Position numbers and translations under genes: made by a program. The notes beneath the pieces were generated by a model. It did no database searches, was not told the origin of the DNA, and saw only the letters and a list, made by a program, of their open reading frames with translations. From an uncultured Prevotella sp. (GTDB taxonomy: Bacteria; Bacteroidota; Bacteroidia; Bacteroidales; Bacteroidaceae): a DNA stretch of 64,000 nt. Location: the NCBI GenBank assembly GCA_958369755.1, contig CATXJC010000002.1:12329-76328 (forward strand). The letters run 5' to 3'. How positions within the stretch are numbered: position 1 is the first letter of the stretch; the number at the start of each line of letters is the position of its first letter. This document shows positions 7,506 to 15,904 of the stretch, piece by piece.

Positions 7506-8315
7506 ATGATAGATTTAACAGAAGAACAGATAGAGAGATACAGCCGCCACATCCTCCTTCAGGATGTAGGACTCGAAGGTCAGGAGAAACTTCTCAATGC
7601 CAAGGTACTCATCGTAGGTGCCGGTGGCTTGGGCTCTCCAGTTGCCCTCTACCTCGCTGCAGCAGGTGTGGGACATATCGGTATCGTGGATGCTGACGTG
7701 GTAGACCTCAGCAACCTGCAGCGCCAGGTGATTCATCAGACCAAGGACCTGGGTACTCCAAAAGTGGAGAGCGCCAAGGAGAAGATGATTGCCATCAATC
7801 CGGATGTGGAAGTGACCACTTATCACGACTTCCTCGATTCTCACAATGCCGAGGAAATCATCAAGCCATGGGATTTCGTCATCGACGGAACAGACAACTT
7901 CCCAGTAAAGTTCCTTATCAATGATGCCTGCGTACGTCTGGGCAAAGCCTTCTCGCATGGCGGCATCCTGAGATTCCAGGGACAGACCTTTACCCACTTG
8001 CCAGGCACAGCATGTTACCGCTGCTTCTTCAAGGAACCACCTCCAGCAGGCGCAGTTCCTACCTGTAGTCAGGCAGGCGTTCTGGGAGCCATTGCCGGTA
8101 TGCTCGGAACCATTCAGGCAGCAGAGGCTTTGAAGTACTTCCTCGGTGTAGGCGAATTGCTCACCGACCGATTGCTCACCTTCGATGCCAAGACGATGAA
8201 CTTCCGCACCATCAAGGTGAAAAAGCGTGCATCCTGCGAAATCTGCGGCGACCACCCTACCATCGATCATCTCATCGATTACGAGCAGGCAGCCTGCGAT
8301 TTGAAGCACCACTAA
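7506..8315 (+). CDS. MoeB/ThiF/HesA-family sulfur-carrier adenylyltransferase (HcyF-like)
   Basis: A 269-aa E1-like enzyme. The ATG at 7506 is preferred to one at 7431, since homology to the family begins with LTEEQIERYSRH. The nucleotide loop is GAGGLG at 38-43. DLSNLQRQ follows at about 67-74. Zinc ligands are CxxC at 170/173 and CEIC near the C-terminus. Cys187 lies in the conserved PTCSQAGVLG segment. There is no rhodanese domain. It would adenylate the trimmed carrier protein and allow thiocarboxylate formation from sulfide. The 142-bp gap before it holds no recognised signal. ThiF and MoeB are alternatives, but the JAMM and sulfite reductase neighbours favour an HcyF role. Confidence 0.88.
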   Translation: MIDLTEEQIERYSRHILLQDVGLEGQEKLLNAKVLIVGAGGLGSPVALYLAAAGVGHIGIVDADVVDLSNLQRQVIHQTKDLGTPKVESAKEKMIAINPDVEVTTYHDFLDSHNAEEIIKPWDFVIDGTDNFPVKFLINDACVRLGKAFSHGGILRFQGQTFTHLPGTACYRCFFKEPPPAGAVPTCSQAGVLGAIAGMLGTIQAAEALKYFLGVGELLTDRLLTFDAKTMNFRTIKVKKRASCEICGDHPTIDHLIDYEQAACDLKHH

Positions 8316-8357
8316 GATTTAGTGATTATTTATTAGTGATTATTTTTGCTATAGCTT

Positions 8358-8756
8358 ATGAAGATTAACGACGACGTAATCAAGGTTATTATCGAGCAAG
8401 CTAAGAAGGATGCGCCCATCGAGAGTTGCGGACTTCTGTTAGGCAAGGATGATGTGGTGACGGAAAGCTACTGGATGGAGAACATCGACCATAGCGAGGA
8501 GCATTTTTCCTTTGCTCCGAAAGACCAGTTTGCGGCTCTGAAATACGCCCGAAGCAAGGGCTTGAAGATTCTCGCCAACTGGCACAGTCACCCAGCATCG
8601 CCTTCCCGCCCATCGCAGGAAGACCTTCGGCTGGCTAACGATCCCAACATCCGTTATGCCATCCTCTCATTGCTCGACGGAAAGATTCACCTCAATTCAT
8701 TCAAGGTTCAGAATGGAGAGGTGGTGGATAAGGAAGTTCACTTCGAAAGTGAATGA
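8358..8756 (+). CDS. JAMM/MPN (Mov34, M67) metallopeptidase, HcyD/QbsD-like
   Basis: A 132-aa stand-alone JAB domain. The complete zinc signature is present: Glu22 in PIESCGLLLG, then His76-Ser-His78, seven residues, Ser86 and Asp89 (HxH-x7-S-xx-D). Such enzymes remove residues after the Gly-Gly of beta-grasp sulfur carriers. The neighbouring carrier ends Gly-Gly-Ala-Cys and is the obvious substrate. Length and gene order match HcyD (Wolinella), QbsD (Pseudomonas) and Mec (Mycobacterium). Confidence 0.88.
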   Translation: MKINDDVIKVIIEQAKKDAPIESCGLLLGKDDVVTESYWMENIDHSEEHFSFAPKDQFAALKYARSKGLKILANWHSHPASPSRPSQEDLRLANDPNIRYAILSLLDGKIHLNSFKVQNGEVVDKEVHFESE

Positions 8757-8803
8757 TGGGAATATTCAGATTCCCTTGAACAATTTTAAAACGATACAAG
8801 AAC

Positions 8804-11278
8804 ATGTACAGAATACCTTCTACATTAAATGGAGACTTGGACTATACCCAGTCACTCATCGACCAATTCAAGGCGGGCGAGATTCAGGCTGGTCAGTTGA
8901 AGTCGAACCGTGTACCTATGGGCATCTACGAGCAGCGCAAGAACCAGCACTATATGTTGCGTCTTCGCTGTGCCGGCGGTCTCGTCACCCCAGAGCAGCT
9001 TGCCAAGATTGCCTTTGTGGGTCACCAGCTCTCCACTTCGCATCTCCACGTTACCACCCGACAGGAGATTCAGATTCACAATGTTGATATCGAAGATGCC
9101 ATTCCGGCTCTGAAGAAACTGGAAAAGGTGGGCATCTCCAGCGCAGGTGGCGGTGGAAACACCGTAAGAAACATGATGGTGGATGACCGGAGCGGACTCA
9201 CTGCCGATGAGGAATTCGATGTCTATCCATACGTGGAGGAACTCACCTCCCGACTCATCGCCGAGAAAGATTCGTTCACGATGCCTAGAAAATACAAGGT
9301 GGCAATAGATACCAGTGTGGCTACAGCCAACTACTCCTACATCGCCGACCTGGGTCTGCAGGCACGTATTAAGGACGGACAGCGGGGATTCAGAGTACTC
9401 ATCGCCGGTAGTGCCGCCAGCAACGCCCACACCGGTTGGGAAGTATTCGACTTCCTTCCAGAGAAGGATCTCTACCGTGCAGCCAAGGCTCTGAAAAACT
9501 GGTTCCATAAATACGGAAATAGAAGAAACCGCCACAAGGCACGCATGAGATACGTGTTCTACAAATACGGAACAGAAGAAGCCAAGCGATTGTATCTCGA
9601 AGAGTTTGAGGAACTTAAGAAAGATGGTTCAATCGATTTCGAGGCTCCGGCATTGCCATTGGAACACCATAAGCCCAACTTCCCTCCACTTAAAGCTCCA
9701 ACCGATTTTGAAACCTGGAAGCGCCGTTACGCCCACAAGCAGACCAATGCCGAGGGCTTGAAAGAGAACCTCTGGTATGCCTACATCCCATTGCGCCACG
9801 GCAACAACTCCACGGATTTCTTCGCAGAAGTAGCCGAATATCTGGGCAACTATGGCAACGATGTAATCCGCTTCACCAAGAAAGAGCAGATTCAAGTACG
9901 AAATATCCCAGAGGAATATCTCACCAACATCTACGCCTTCTTCAAGAAACTGGGCGTCTATCAGATAGATTATCCTGTGGTGGTTACCAACCTCACCTGC
10001 TGTACGGGAGCCGATACCTGCCGCCTCGGCATCTGTTTGCCAAAGGGCGCCATCGACGGTATCGCCAAGCAACTTCTCAATAGCAATCTGAACCTCGATG
10101 CCATTCCTGACTTCGAACTCCGCATGAACGGCTGTACCAACATCTGTGCGCTAGCCACCTGGGGAGATTTAGGATTCAGCGGACGTGTAGGACGAGTGGG
10201 CGATGACCCATATCCAGCCTACACCATCTGGCTTCCGGTAAAGGGCAAGCACGAGATTGACCTGCAGCAGGGTTATATCGCCGCCAAGAAGATTCCGGCA
10301 TTTGTTGAAGATTATCTCCGTGATGTGATAGCCGAACAGGCCAACTATGCCGATTATTACGACTATGTGGCAAAGAGAGGCGTGAACATCGTGAAGGAAC
10401 TGATTGCGAAATACAAGGAGGTGGCTCCGTATTCAGAAGAGCCTGATACCTTCTTCGATTTCGGAGATGACGAGAAGTTCTCGCTCATCAAATACGGTAA
10501 GGCAGAGTGTTCAGCCGGTCTCTTCGATATCATCGAAATCGACCAGGATACCATCAGAGAGAAGCGGAAGGAAGTGGAGCTATTAATGGGAAATATCCCG
10601 CAAGGCGTTCCGACAGATTTGCAATCCGACGGCAAGCAAGCAACAAGCAAGATAGAGAAACTTCTCCACGATATCGTTTTCTCCGAGAACCGAATGCTGC
10701 TCGTTACCCGTGGTCTCGACCCTCGTACCGATGAAGATGTATATAATGGATTTGAGAAGGAATTCATCGCTGCCGGCATCATCCCTCAGAAATTCAAGGT
10801 ATTGACCGATAAGGCAAGAAACAACGAATCATTGATTGAGCAAAAGCCATTGATTGATGAACTCGCTGATTTGCTCAACGATCTCTATCAGAACATGGAC
10901 GATTCGCTCCAGTTCAAACTTCCTGCAGAAAAGACTCCAGTAGAGCAGGTTGCTGAAGAAAAAACCGCCGAAGAAAAAGCTCCTGCAGAACAGGTTTCTG
11001 AAGAAAAAGCTCCAGCAGAGAAAGCCTCAGCTGCAGAAGAAACAGAAACCATTGTTCCGGATGTGAAGAAGGATTTCCGAGGCGTGATGTGTCCGATGAA
11101 CTTCGTGAAGACGAAGATTGCTCTCACCCCAATGCAGAGCGGACAGATTCTGGAGATTCTCCTCGACGACGGTGCTCCTATCGAGAACGTACCGGGAAGT
11201 GTGAAGAACGAGGGCCATACCATCCTCTCTACCGAGAAAGTAGAAAACTACTGGAAGGTTCTCATCAAAAAGAAATAA
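8804..11278 (+). CDS. Siroheme/4Fe-4S sulfite reductase fused to a C-terminal TusA domain
   Basis: An 824-aa protein, about 250 residues longer than ferredoxin-type sulfite/nitrite reductases. Residues about 1-540 hold two ferredoxin-like half-domains and two siroheme-binding halves, with the GGGGNTVRNM motif near 113-122. The cluster cysteines lie in CCTGADTC and CTNIC, about residues 396-450. Residues about 575-705 are a helical region that I do not recognise. Then comes an Ala/Glu/Pro/Lys linker (about 705-750) and a TusA/SirA domain with the sulfur-accepting Cys at 763 in the CPM motif. It reduces sulfite to sulfide by six electrons. The fused TusA may take up the product sulfur. Neighbours supply siroheme (downstream) and a thiocarboxylate carrier (upstream). 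Nitrite reduction is possible but not supported by context. Confidence 0.87.
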   Translation: MYRIPSTLNGDLDYTQSLIDQFKAGEIQAGQLKSNRVPMGIYEQRKNQHYMLRLRCAGGLVTPEQLAKIAFVGHQLSTSHLHVTTRQEIQIHNVDIEDAIPALKKLEKVGISSAGGGGNTVRNMMVDDRSGLTADEEFDVYPYVEELTSRLIAEKDSFTMPRKYKVAIDTSVATANYSYIADLGLQARIKDGQRGFRVLIAGSAASNAHTGWEVFDFLPEKDLYRAAKALKNWFHKYGNRRNRHKARMRYVFYKYGTEEAKRLYLEEFEELKKDGSIDFEAPALPLEHHKPNFPPLKAPTDFETWKRRYAHKQTNAEGLKENLWYAYIPLRHGNNSTDFFAEVAEYLGNYGNDVIRFTKKEQIQVRNIPEEYLTNIYAFFKKLGVYQIDYPVVVTNLTCCTGADTCRLGICLPKGAIDGIAKQLLNSNLNLDAIPDFELRMNGCTNICALATWGDLGFSGRVGRVGDDPYPAYTIWLPVKGKHEIDLQQGYIAAKKIPAFVEDYLRDVIAEQANYADYYDYVAKRGVNIVKELIAKYKEVAPYSEEPDTFFDFGDDEKFSLIKYGKAECSAGLFDIIEIDQDTIREKRKEVELLMGNIPQGVPTDLQSDGKQATSKIEKLLHDIVFSENRMLLVTRGLDPRTDEDVYNGFEKEFIAAGIIPQKFKVLTDKARNNESLIEQKPLIDELADLLNDLYQNMDDSLQFKLPAEKTPVEQVAEEKTAEEKAPAEQVSEEKAPAEKASAAEETETIVPDVKKDFRGVMCPMNFVKTKIALTPMQSGQILEILLDDGAPIENVPGSVKNEGHTILSTEKVENYWKVLIKKK

Positions 11279-11296
11279 AATTCAATCTATGTCTAA

Positions 11297-11752
11297 ATGG
11301 ACTATCTTCCTATAACGATTAAAATCGTCTCCGCCAACATACTCATCGTTGGCGGAGGGAAGGTAGCGACCCACAAGGCTCAGATTCTCGCACGCTTCAC
11401 CGACCAAGCTACGGTGGTGGCACCAGAGATTACAGATGAGCTCAAGGCACTACCCTTCCAAACAAAAGAGAAGGCTTTCGAGCCTAGCGACCTGGATGGC
11501 GTGCAACTCCTCTTCGTCTGTACGGGCGACCATGAGTTGAACCATCAGATTAAACTGCTCGCAGCCGAACGGCATATCCTGACCAGTGTCTGCGATGATC
11601 CGGCACAGTGTGATTTCATCTCGCCCGCCATCTATCGCAACGACAACCTCACCATTGCCGTGGGAAGCGATTCGAGGGATGTGAAACGAAGCATCCGAGT
11701 AAGAAACAGAATAAAAGAGTTGATAGAAAATGATACATTACAAATCGATTGA
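11297..11752 (+). CDS. Precorrin-2 dehydrogenase / sirohydrochlorin ferrochelatase (CysG N-domain, Met8-like)
   Basis: A 151-aa protein matching the N-terminal half of CysG. It has an early NAD-binding glycine loop, VGGGKVATHKA, then the CDDPAQCDFISPA active-site segment, whose aspartates act in dehydrogenation and chelation. It should oxidise precorrin-2 to sirohydrochlorin and insert iron, the last two steps to siroheme. The methyltransferase domain normally fused to it is found instead in the gene at 12754. The 3' end overlaps hemA by 23 nt, so the two are probably translationally coupled. Confidence 0.88.
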   Translation: MDYLPITIKIVSANILIVGGGKVATHKAQILARFTDQATVVAPEITDELKALPFQTKEKAFEPSDLDGVQLLFVCTGDHELNHQIKLLAAERHILTSVCDDPAQCDFISPAIYRNDNLTIAVGSDSRDVKRSIRVRNRIKELIENDTLQID

Positions 11753-12716
11753 CCAAAGCCAGTTCGCTGAAGGAACCGACATCAAGGAGCAGGAAAGAGT
11801 CTTCGATGATTTTCTACAAGATACACTCTTGGAAATACAAGGAAGTCATATCAACAAGACAAACAGAATTCCCCATCATGTTCATATCAGCAGCCAGCCC
11901 GATGAGGAAGTTCCTTATATCTTCCTGAAGACGTGCAACCGCAGCGAGATATACTACGGCGAAGGCGAAGTTCCCGATGAGGTAGCCCGCCATCTCTTCC
12001 GTGTAGTATCGGGCCTGGAATCAGCCATCGTTGGCGAAAGAGCCGTTCAGGGACAGGTAAAGGAAGCATACTATACCGCCAAGGCTCAGCGCCCGTTGAC
12101 CGCCGAACTCCATCGCCTTTTCCAAAGCGCATTGCAGGTTGGCAAGCGGGTTCGCAACGAAACCGAGATTTCTCATGGTGCCGTATCCCATAGTCTTGCA
12201 GCTCTCGAGATTATTGAATCTTTGGGGAATGTAAATTTAAGGAACGCGAGAATCACGATTATCGGTGTCAACAAACTGACTGCCGACATTCTGAAGTTTC
12301 TCCAGAACAAGGGAGCCAAGATGGTGTTCCTCGCCAACCGCAGTCAGATCAAGGCACATTACCTTGCCGATCCGCTCGGTATCAAGGTATATACGCTGGA
12401 TGAGAAGCAGGAGTTCCTGGAACAGACCGATATCCTCATCAGCGCCACCTCAGCCCCTCATCTCATCATCCGCAAGGAAGACATCCCAGAGCAGAAGCAG
12501 TTGCTCGCCATCGACCTCGCCTTCCCCCGCGACATCGATTCCCGCCTCAGCGAACTCCCCAACGTCCAGCTCTACAACATCAGAGACGTGGAGAAGAAAG
12601 TGCGTGAGAACATCGAAGTGAGAGGAGCCGAAGTGGAGAAAGCAGAAGCCATCATCGAAGAAGAGATTCAGGAGATGCAGGAGGCTTTGGAAAGGAGAAA
12701 GAAATATATTTCATAA
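11730..12716 (+). CDS. hemA: Glutamyl-tRNA reductase, short form
   Basis: A 328-aa enzyme that reduces Glu-tRNA to glutamate-1-semialdehyde. The catalytic Cys is in KTCNRSEIYY. The SGLESAIVGE and HLFRVVSGL segments and an NADPH-binding fold (ITIIGVNKLTADIL, FLANRS) are present. Usual bacterial HemA is about 410-430 aa. Here the protein ends soon after the start of the long linking helix (QEMQEALERRKK), so most of the C-terminal dimerisation domain is absent. It overlaps the preceding gene and is followed by the HemC fusion. Confidence 0.88.
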   Translation: MIHYKSIDQSQFAEGTDIKEQERVFDDFLQDTLLEIQGSHINKTNRIPHHVHISSQPDEEVPYIFLKTCNRSEIYYGEGEVPDEVARHLFRVVSGLESAIVGERAVQGQVKEAYYTAKAQRPLTAELHRLFQSALQVGKRVRNETEISHGAVSHSLAALEIIESLGNVNLRNARITIIGVNKLTADILKFLQNKGAKMVFLANRSQIKAHYLADPLGIKVYTLDEKQEFLEQTDILISATSAPHLIIRKEDIPEQKQLLAIDLAFPRDIDSRLSELPNVQLYNIRDVEKKVRENIEVRGAEVEKAEAIIEEEIQEMQEALERRKKYIS

Positions 12717-12753
12717 TAATTTTATTCATAAACTTAACCGACATTTTTAAAAG

Positions 12754-14889
12754 ATGAATAAAAAGATTAGAGTTATTGCAAGAGGCAGTCGTCTCTCCCG
12801 ACTGCAAGTAGAGGAGGTTTTCAAGAACTTCCCGGAACTCGCCTACGAGATCAAATACTTGGAATCTTACGGCGACAAGAACCAGCAGATTTCACTCCTG
12901 AACGGTGAAGCTCCTGCTGATATCTTTACGAGAGAACTCGACGATGCCATCCGTCAGGGAGATGCCGACATCGCCATCCATTCGGCGAAAGACCTGCCTT
13001 ATCCTCTGCCTGAGGATATCGAAGTCATCGCCCTCTTTCCTGCTTTCGACACCACCGATTCGCTCGTAAGCAGAGACCACAAGAAACTGGCAGAACTCCC
13101 TGCCGGAAGTATCATCGGAACCAGCAGTCCGCTCCGCAAGAAAGGTTTAAACGAATTGCGTCCAGACTTGACTATCAAAGGAATACGTGGTTGTATTGAA
13201 GAAAGAGTTCAGCAGGTAAAAGATGGCAAATACGATGCTGCCATCGTTGCATCCTGTGCCCTGAAGCGACTCGGCATGGAGGATGAAATCGCCGAAGTGC
13301 TCCCTTTCCCAACCCATCCTCTTCAAGGATTCCTTGCCGTCACAGCTAAGAAAGGAAGCCAAGACTTGAAGCAGGCATTCGTTTCTAAGAGCATCCTCGA
13401 TAAGCAAGGTTCCGTATCCCTCGTCGGCTTCGGTCCCGGCGACCCGGACCTTCTTACCATCAAGGCAGCGAAAGCCATCGATGCCGCCGACATCATCTTC
13501 TACGACGACCTCATCGACGATTCCTATCTGGCAGATAAGAAAGCCGAGAAGATCTACGTGGGCAAGCGTGCCGGCTATCACCACAAGGAGCAGGCTGACA
13601 TCAACCGTCTTCTGCTCGAAGCAGCACGAGAGGGAAAAAACGTGGTTCGTCTGAAAGGTGGCGATCCGATGATCTTCGCTCACGGCAGCGAGGAAATCGA
13701 GTACCTGGAGAGTAATCTCATCAAAGTGAATGTCATCCCTGGCATCACCACCGCCTCAGCCCTTGCCGCATCCCAGAAAATCAGTCTCACCCATCGCGAC
13801 TTCTCATCAAGCGTAGCCCTGGTCAGCGGTCATACTCCGCAACCCGTAACTCCCGATGCAGAAACATTGGTGTATTATATGGGTGCCAAACAGCTGCAGG
13901 TCATCGCTACCCAGCTCATCGACAAGGAAGGCTGGGCATTCAATACTCCTGTTCTCCTCACCTACAACGTAAGCCGTCCTGATGAGCAGACCTTCGAGAC
14001 CACCCTCTGGAATCTGAGAAACGGCGAGATGCAGAATCTCCCTACTCCATTGATTGCCCTCATCGGCAACGTGGCAGGATTGAAGCATCATCAGGCATCA
14101 GATATCAAGCCGACCCTCTATACAGGTACTCTTCCTGCCATAGAGAAGCGCAAGGCAGATTACACCTATACGCCGCTGATAGAGATTAGTTATCACCCAA
14201 GTTATTTTACGAAAATCCTCGAAGATAATTATTGTGAGCATTACGATGGAAAAAGTTTTACCGAGTATTGTGAGTGGGATGAAAGTCAAGCTTTATATTA
14301 TATATTTACAAGCCAATATGGCGTTCAAGCAACACTTGATTACTACGATTTGATACTCGATGAGCAAGAAGAGCATGTGTTTATCTCCATTGGTGACACT
14401 ACGACAGAGGCTTTACATAAAGCTGGCGTCAAAGATGTTATACAGGTAGAGCAAGACAATCGCTATGGGGTGATAGAATGGTTCAAAAAAGAGAAAGAAA
14501 GACTTGATGCTGCAAGACCACAATACGAGCATTCCTTTGAATTGTTTGAAAAGATGGATTTAGATAATTATGATCACGAGTTAGCAGACTTCGTGTATCG
14601 GTATGAAAATAGATTAGTTTTCTATCCTCATTCATCCCTATCACCAGAAGATATTCCTTTGGCTTTGCAGGAATTAGGTTTCAACGTGCTAAGCGCCGTT
14701 GTTTACAACAATGAACTCCCGAAGAATCCGCGCCGTGTGAATCTCAACCATTTCAAGCGCATCGTCTTCACATCGCCTTCTACCATCGACAACTTCATCA
14801 AGTTGTATGGCAAGTTGCCTGAGAACACCGAGTTCATCACCCGTGGTCCTATCACCCAGGCGCATCTGGAAGAAGTATTGAATAAATAA
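12754..14889 (+). CDS. HemC-CobA-HemD fusion: hydroxymethylbilane synthase, uroporphyrinogen-III C-methyltransferase and uroporphyrinogen-III synthase
   Basis: A 711-aa three-part protein. Residues 1-217 match domains 1 and 2 of HemC: catalytic Asp80 in HSAKDLP, Arg128 in GTSSPLRK, Arg145 and Arg151, and KRLG at 171-174. HemC domain 3, with the Cys that carries the dipyrromethane cofactor (Cys242 in E. coli), is missing; the chain runs straight into SUMT at residue 219. SUMT (about 219-450) has VGFGPGDPDLLT, RLKGGDPMIFAHG and PGITTASALAA. Residues about 470-711 are a HemD-like synthase ending in TSPSTIDNF and EFITRGPITQAHLEE. Together these parts would convert porphobilinogen to precorrin-2 for siroheme. 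The DNA at about 14185-14690 inside HemD is visibly richer in A+T than its flanks. Confidence 0.85.
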   Translation: MNKKIRVIARGSRLSRLQVEEVFKNFPELAYEIKYLESYGDKNQQISLLNGEAPADIFTRELDDAIRQGDADIAIHSAKDLPYPLPEDIEVIALFPAFDTTDSLVSRDHKKLAELPAGSIIGTSSPLRKKGLNELRPDLTIKGIRGCIEERVQQVKDGKYDAAIVASCALKRLGMEDEIAEVLPFPTHPLQGFLAVTAKKGSQDLKQAFVSKSILDKQGSVSLVGFGPGDPDLLTIKAAKAIDAADIIFYDDLIDDSYLADKKAEKIYVGKRAGYHHKEQADINRLLLEAAREGKNVVRLKGGDPMIFAHGSEEIEYLESNLIKVNVIPGITTASALAASQKISLTHRDFSSSVALVSGHTPQPVTPDAETLVYYMGAKQLQVIATQLIDKEGWAFNTPVLLTYNVSRPDEQTFETTLWNLRNGEMQNLPTPLIALIGNVAGLKHHQASDIKPTLYTGTLPAIEKRKADYTYTPLIEISYHPSYFTKILEDNYCEHYDGKSFTEYCEWDESQALYYIFTSQYGVQATLDYYDLILDEQEEHVFISIGDTTTEALHKAGVKDVIQVEQDNRYGVIEWFKKEKERLDAARPQYEHSFELFEKMDLDNYDHELADFVYRYENRLVFYPHSSLSPEDIPLALQELGFNVLSAVVYNNELPKNPRRVNLNHFKRIVFTSPSTIDNFIKLYGKLPENTEFITRGPITQAHLEEVLNK

Positions 14890-14907
14890 TATAAAACAGA
14901 CATAGAT

Positions 14908-15903
14908 ATGAAAAGATTTAGAGAATTACGTAAAGACCAGGCTACTCGCGACAAGTATGCCGATGTACCATTGAGTGCCGCAGACTTCATCTACCCTTAC
15001 TTCGTAGTAGAGGGCGAAAACCAGAAGGAAGAGATTTCCACCATGCCAGGCATCTATCGCTTCAGCATCGATACCCTTCTGAAGGACATCGAGGAAATCA
15101 AGAACCTCGGCATCAACAAGGTGCTCCTCTTCGGAGTGATTCCAGATGAGCAGAAGGATGAACGAGGCAGCGCGGCCTATGCCGATGATGCCCTCATCGC
15201 CCGTGCCGTAAAAGCCATCAAGGCTGAGTTTGGCAAGGACATCATCGTCTTCACCGACGTCTGCCTCTGCGAATACACCAGTCATGGTCATTGCGGACTC
15301 CTGCATCATCACGATGTAGATAACGATTCTACCCTCCCATTGCTCGCCGAAGAAGCCTACGTTCATGCCAAGGCAGGCGCCGACTTCGTAGCACCATCAG
15401 CCATGATGGACGGACAGGTAGAAGCCATCAAGAACCGTCTTCGCGAAGGTGGTCTCGACAAGCAATGCAAGGTATTGGCATATTCTGCTAAATACGCCTC
15501 AGCCTTCTATGGCCCATTCCGAGATGCAGCCGATTCTGCCCCAAGTTTCGGAGACAGAAAGAGCTACCAGATGGACTTCCGCACCCACGACCAGGGTCTT
15601 GATGAGATTGCAGCCGATATAGAAGAAGGAGCCGACTGGACGATGGTGAAGCCAGCGATTCCATATCTCGACATGATAGCCCGCGGCGTAGAGAAGTTCC
15701 CTAACATCCCGATGGTAGCCTATCAGGTAAGTGGCGAGTATTCGATGCTGAAGGCAGCCGCCAAGCTTGGTTATCTCGATGAGAGCCGTGTAGCATTCGA
15801 GAGCCTCATCGCCATCAAGCGTGCCGGTGCCCAGTACATCATCACCTATTATGCCAAGGAGATTATTGAAAAAGCAGAAGAATGGAATATTAAGATAGGT
15901 TAA
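14908..15903 (+). CDS. hemB: Delta-aminolevulinic acid dehydratase (porphobilinogen synthase)
   Basis: A 331-aa enzyme of normal length. The zinc-binding cysteine segment DVCLCEYTSHGHCG marks the Zn-dependent type. Schiff-base lysines are seen in LAYSAKYASAFYGPF and in MVKPAIPYLD. It condenses two aminolevulinate molecules to porphobilinogen. It lies 18 bp after the HemC fusion and only 1 bp before hemL. Confidence 0.95.
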   Translation: MKRFRELRKDQATRDKYADVPLSAADFIYPYFVVEGENQKEEISTMPGIYRFSIDTLLKDIEEIKNLGINKVLLFGVIPDEQKDERGSAAYADDALIARAVKAIKAEFGKDIIVFTDVCLCEYTSHGHCGLLHHHDVDNDSTLPLLAEEAYVHAKAGADFVAPSAMMDGQVEAIKNRLREGGLDKQCKVLAYSAKYASAFYGPFRDAADSAPSFGDRKSYQMDFRTHDQGLDEIAADIEEGADWTMVKPAIPYLDMIARGVEKFPNIPMVAYQVSGEYSMLKAAAKLGYLDESRVAFESLIAIKRAGAQYIITYYAKEIIEKAEEWNIKIG

Positions 15904-15904
15904 T

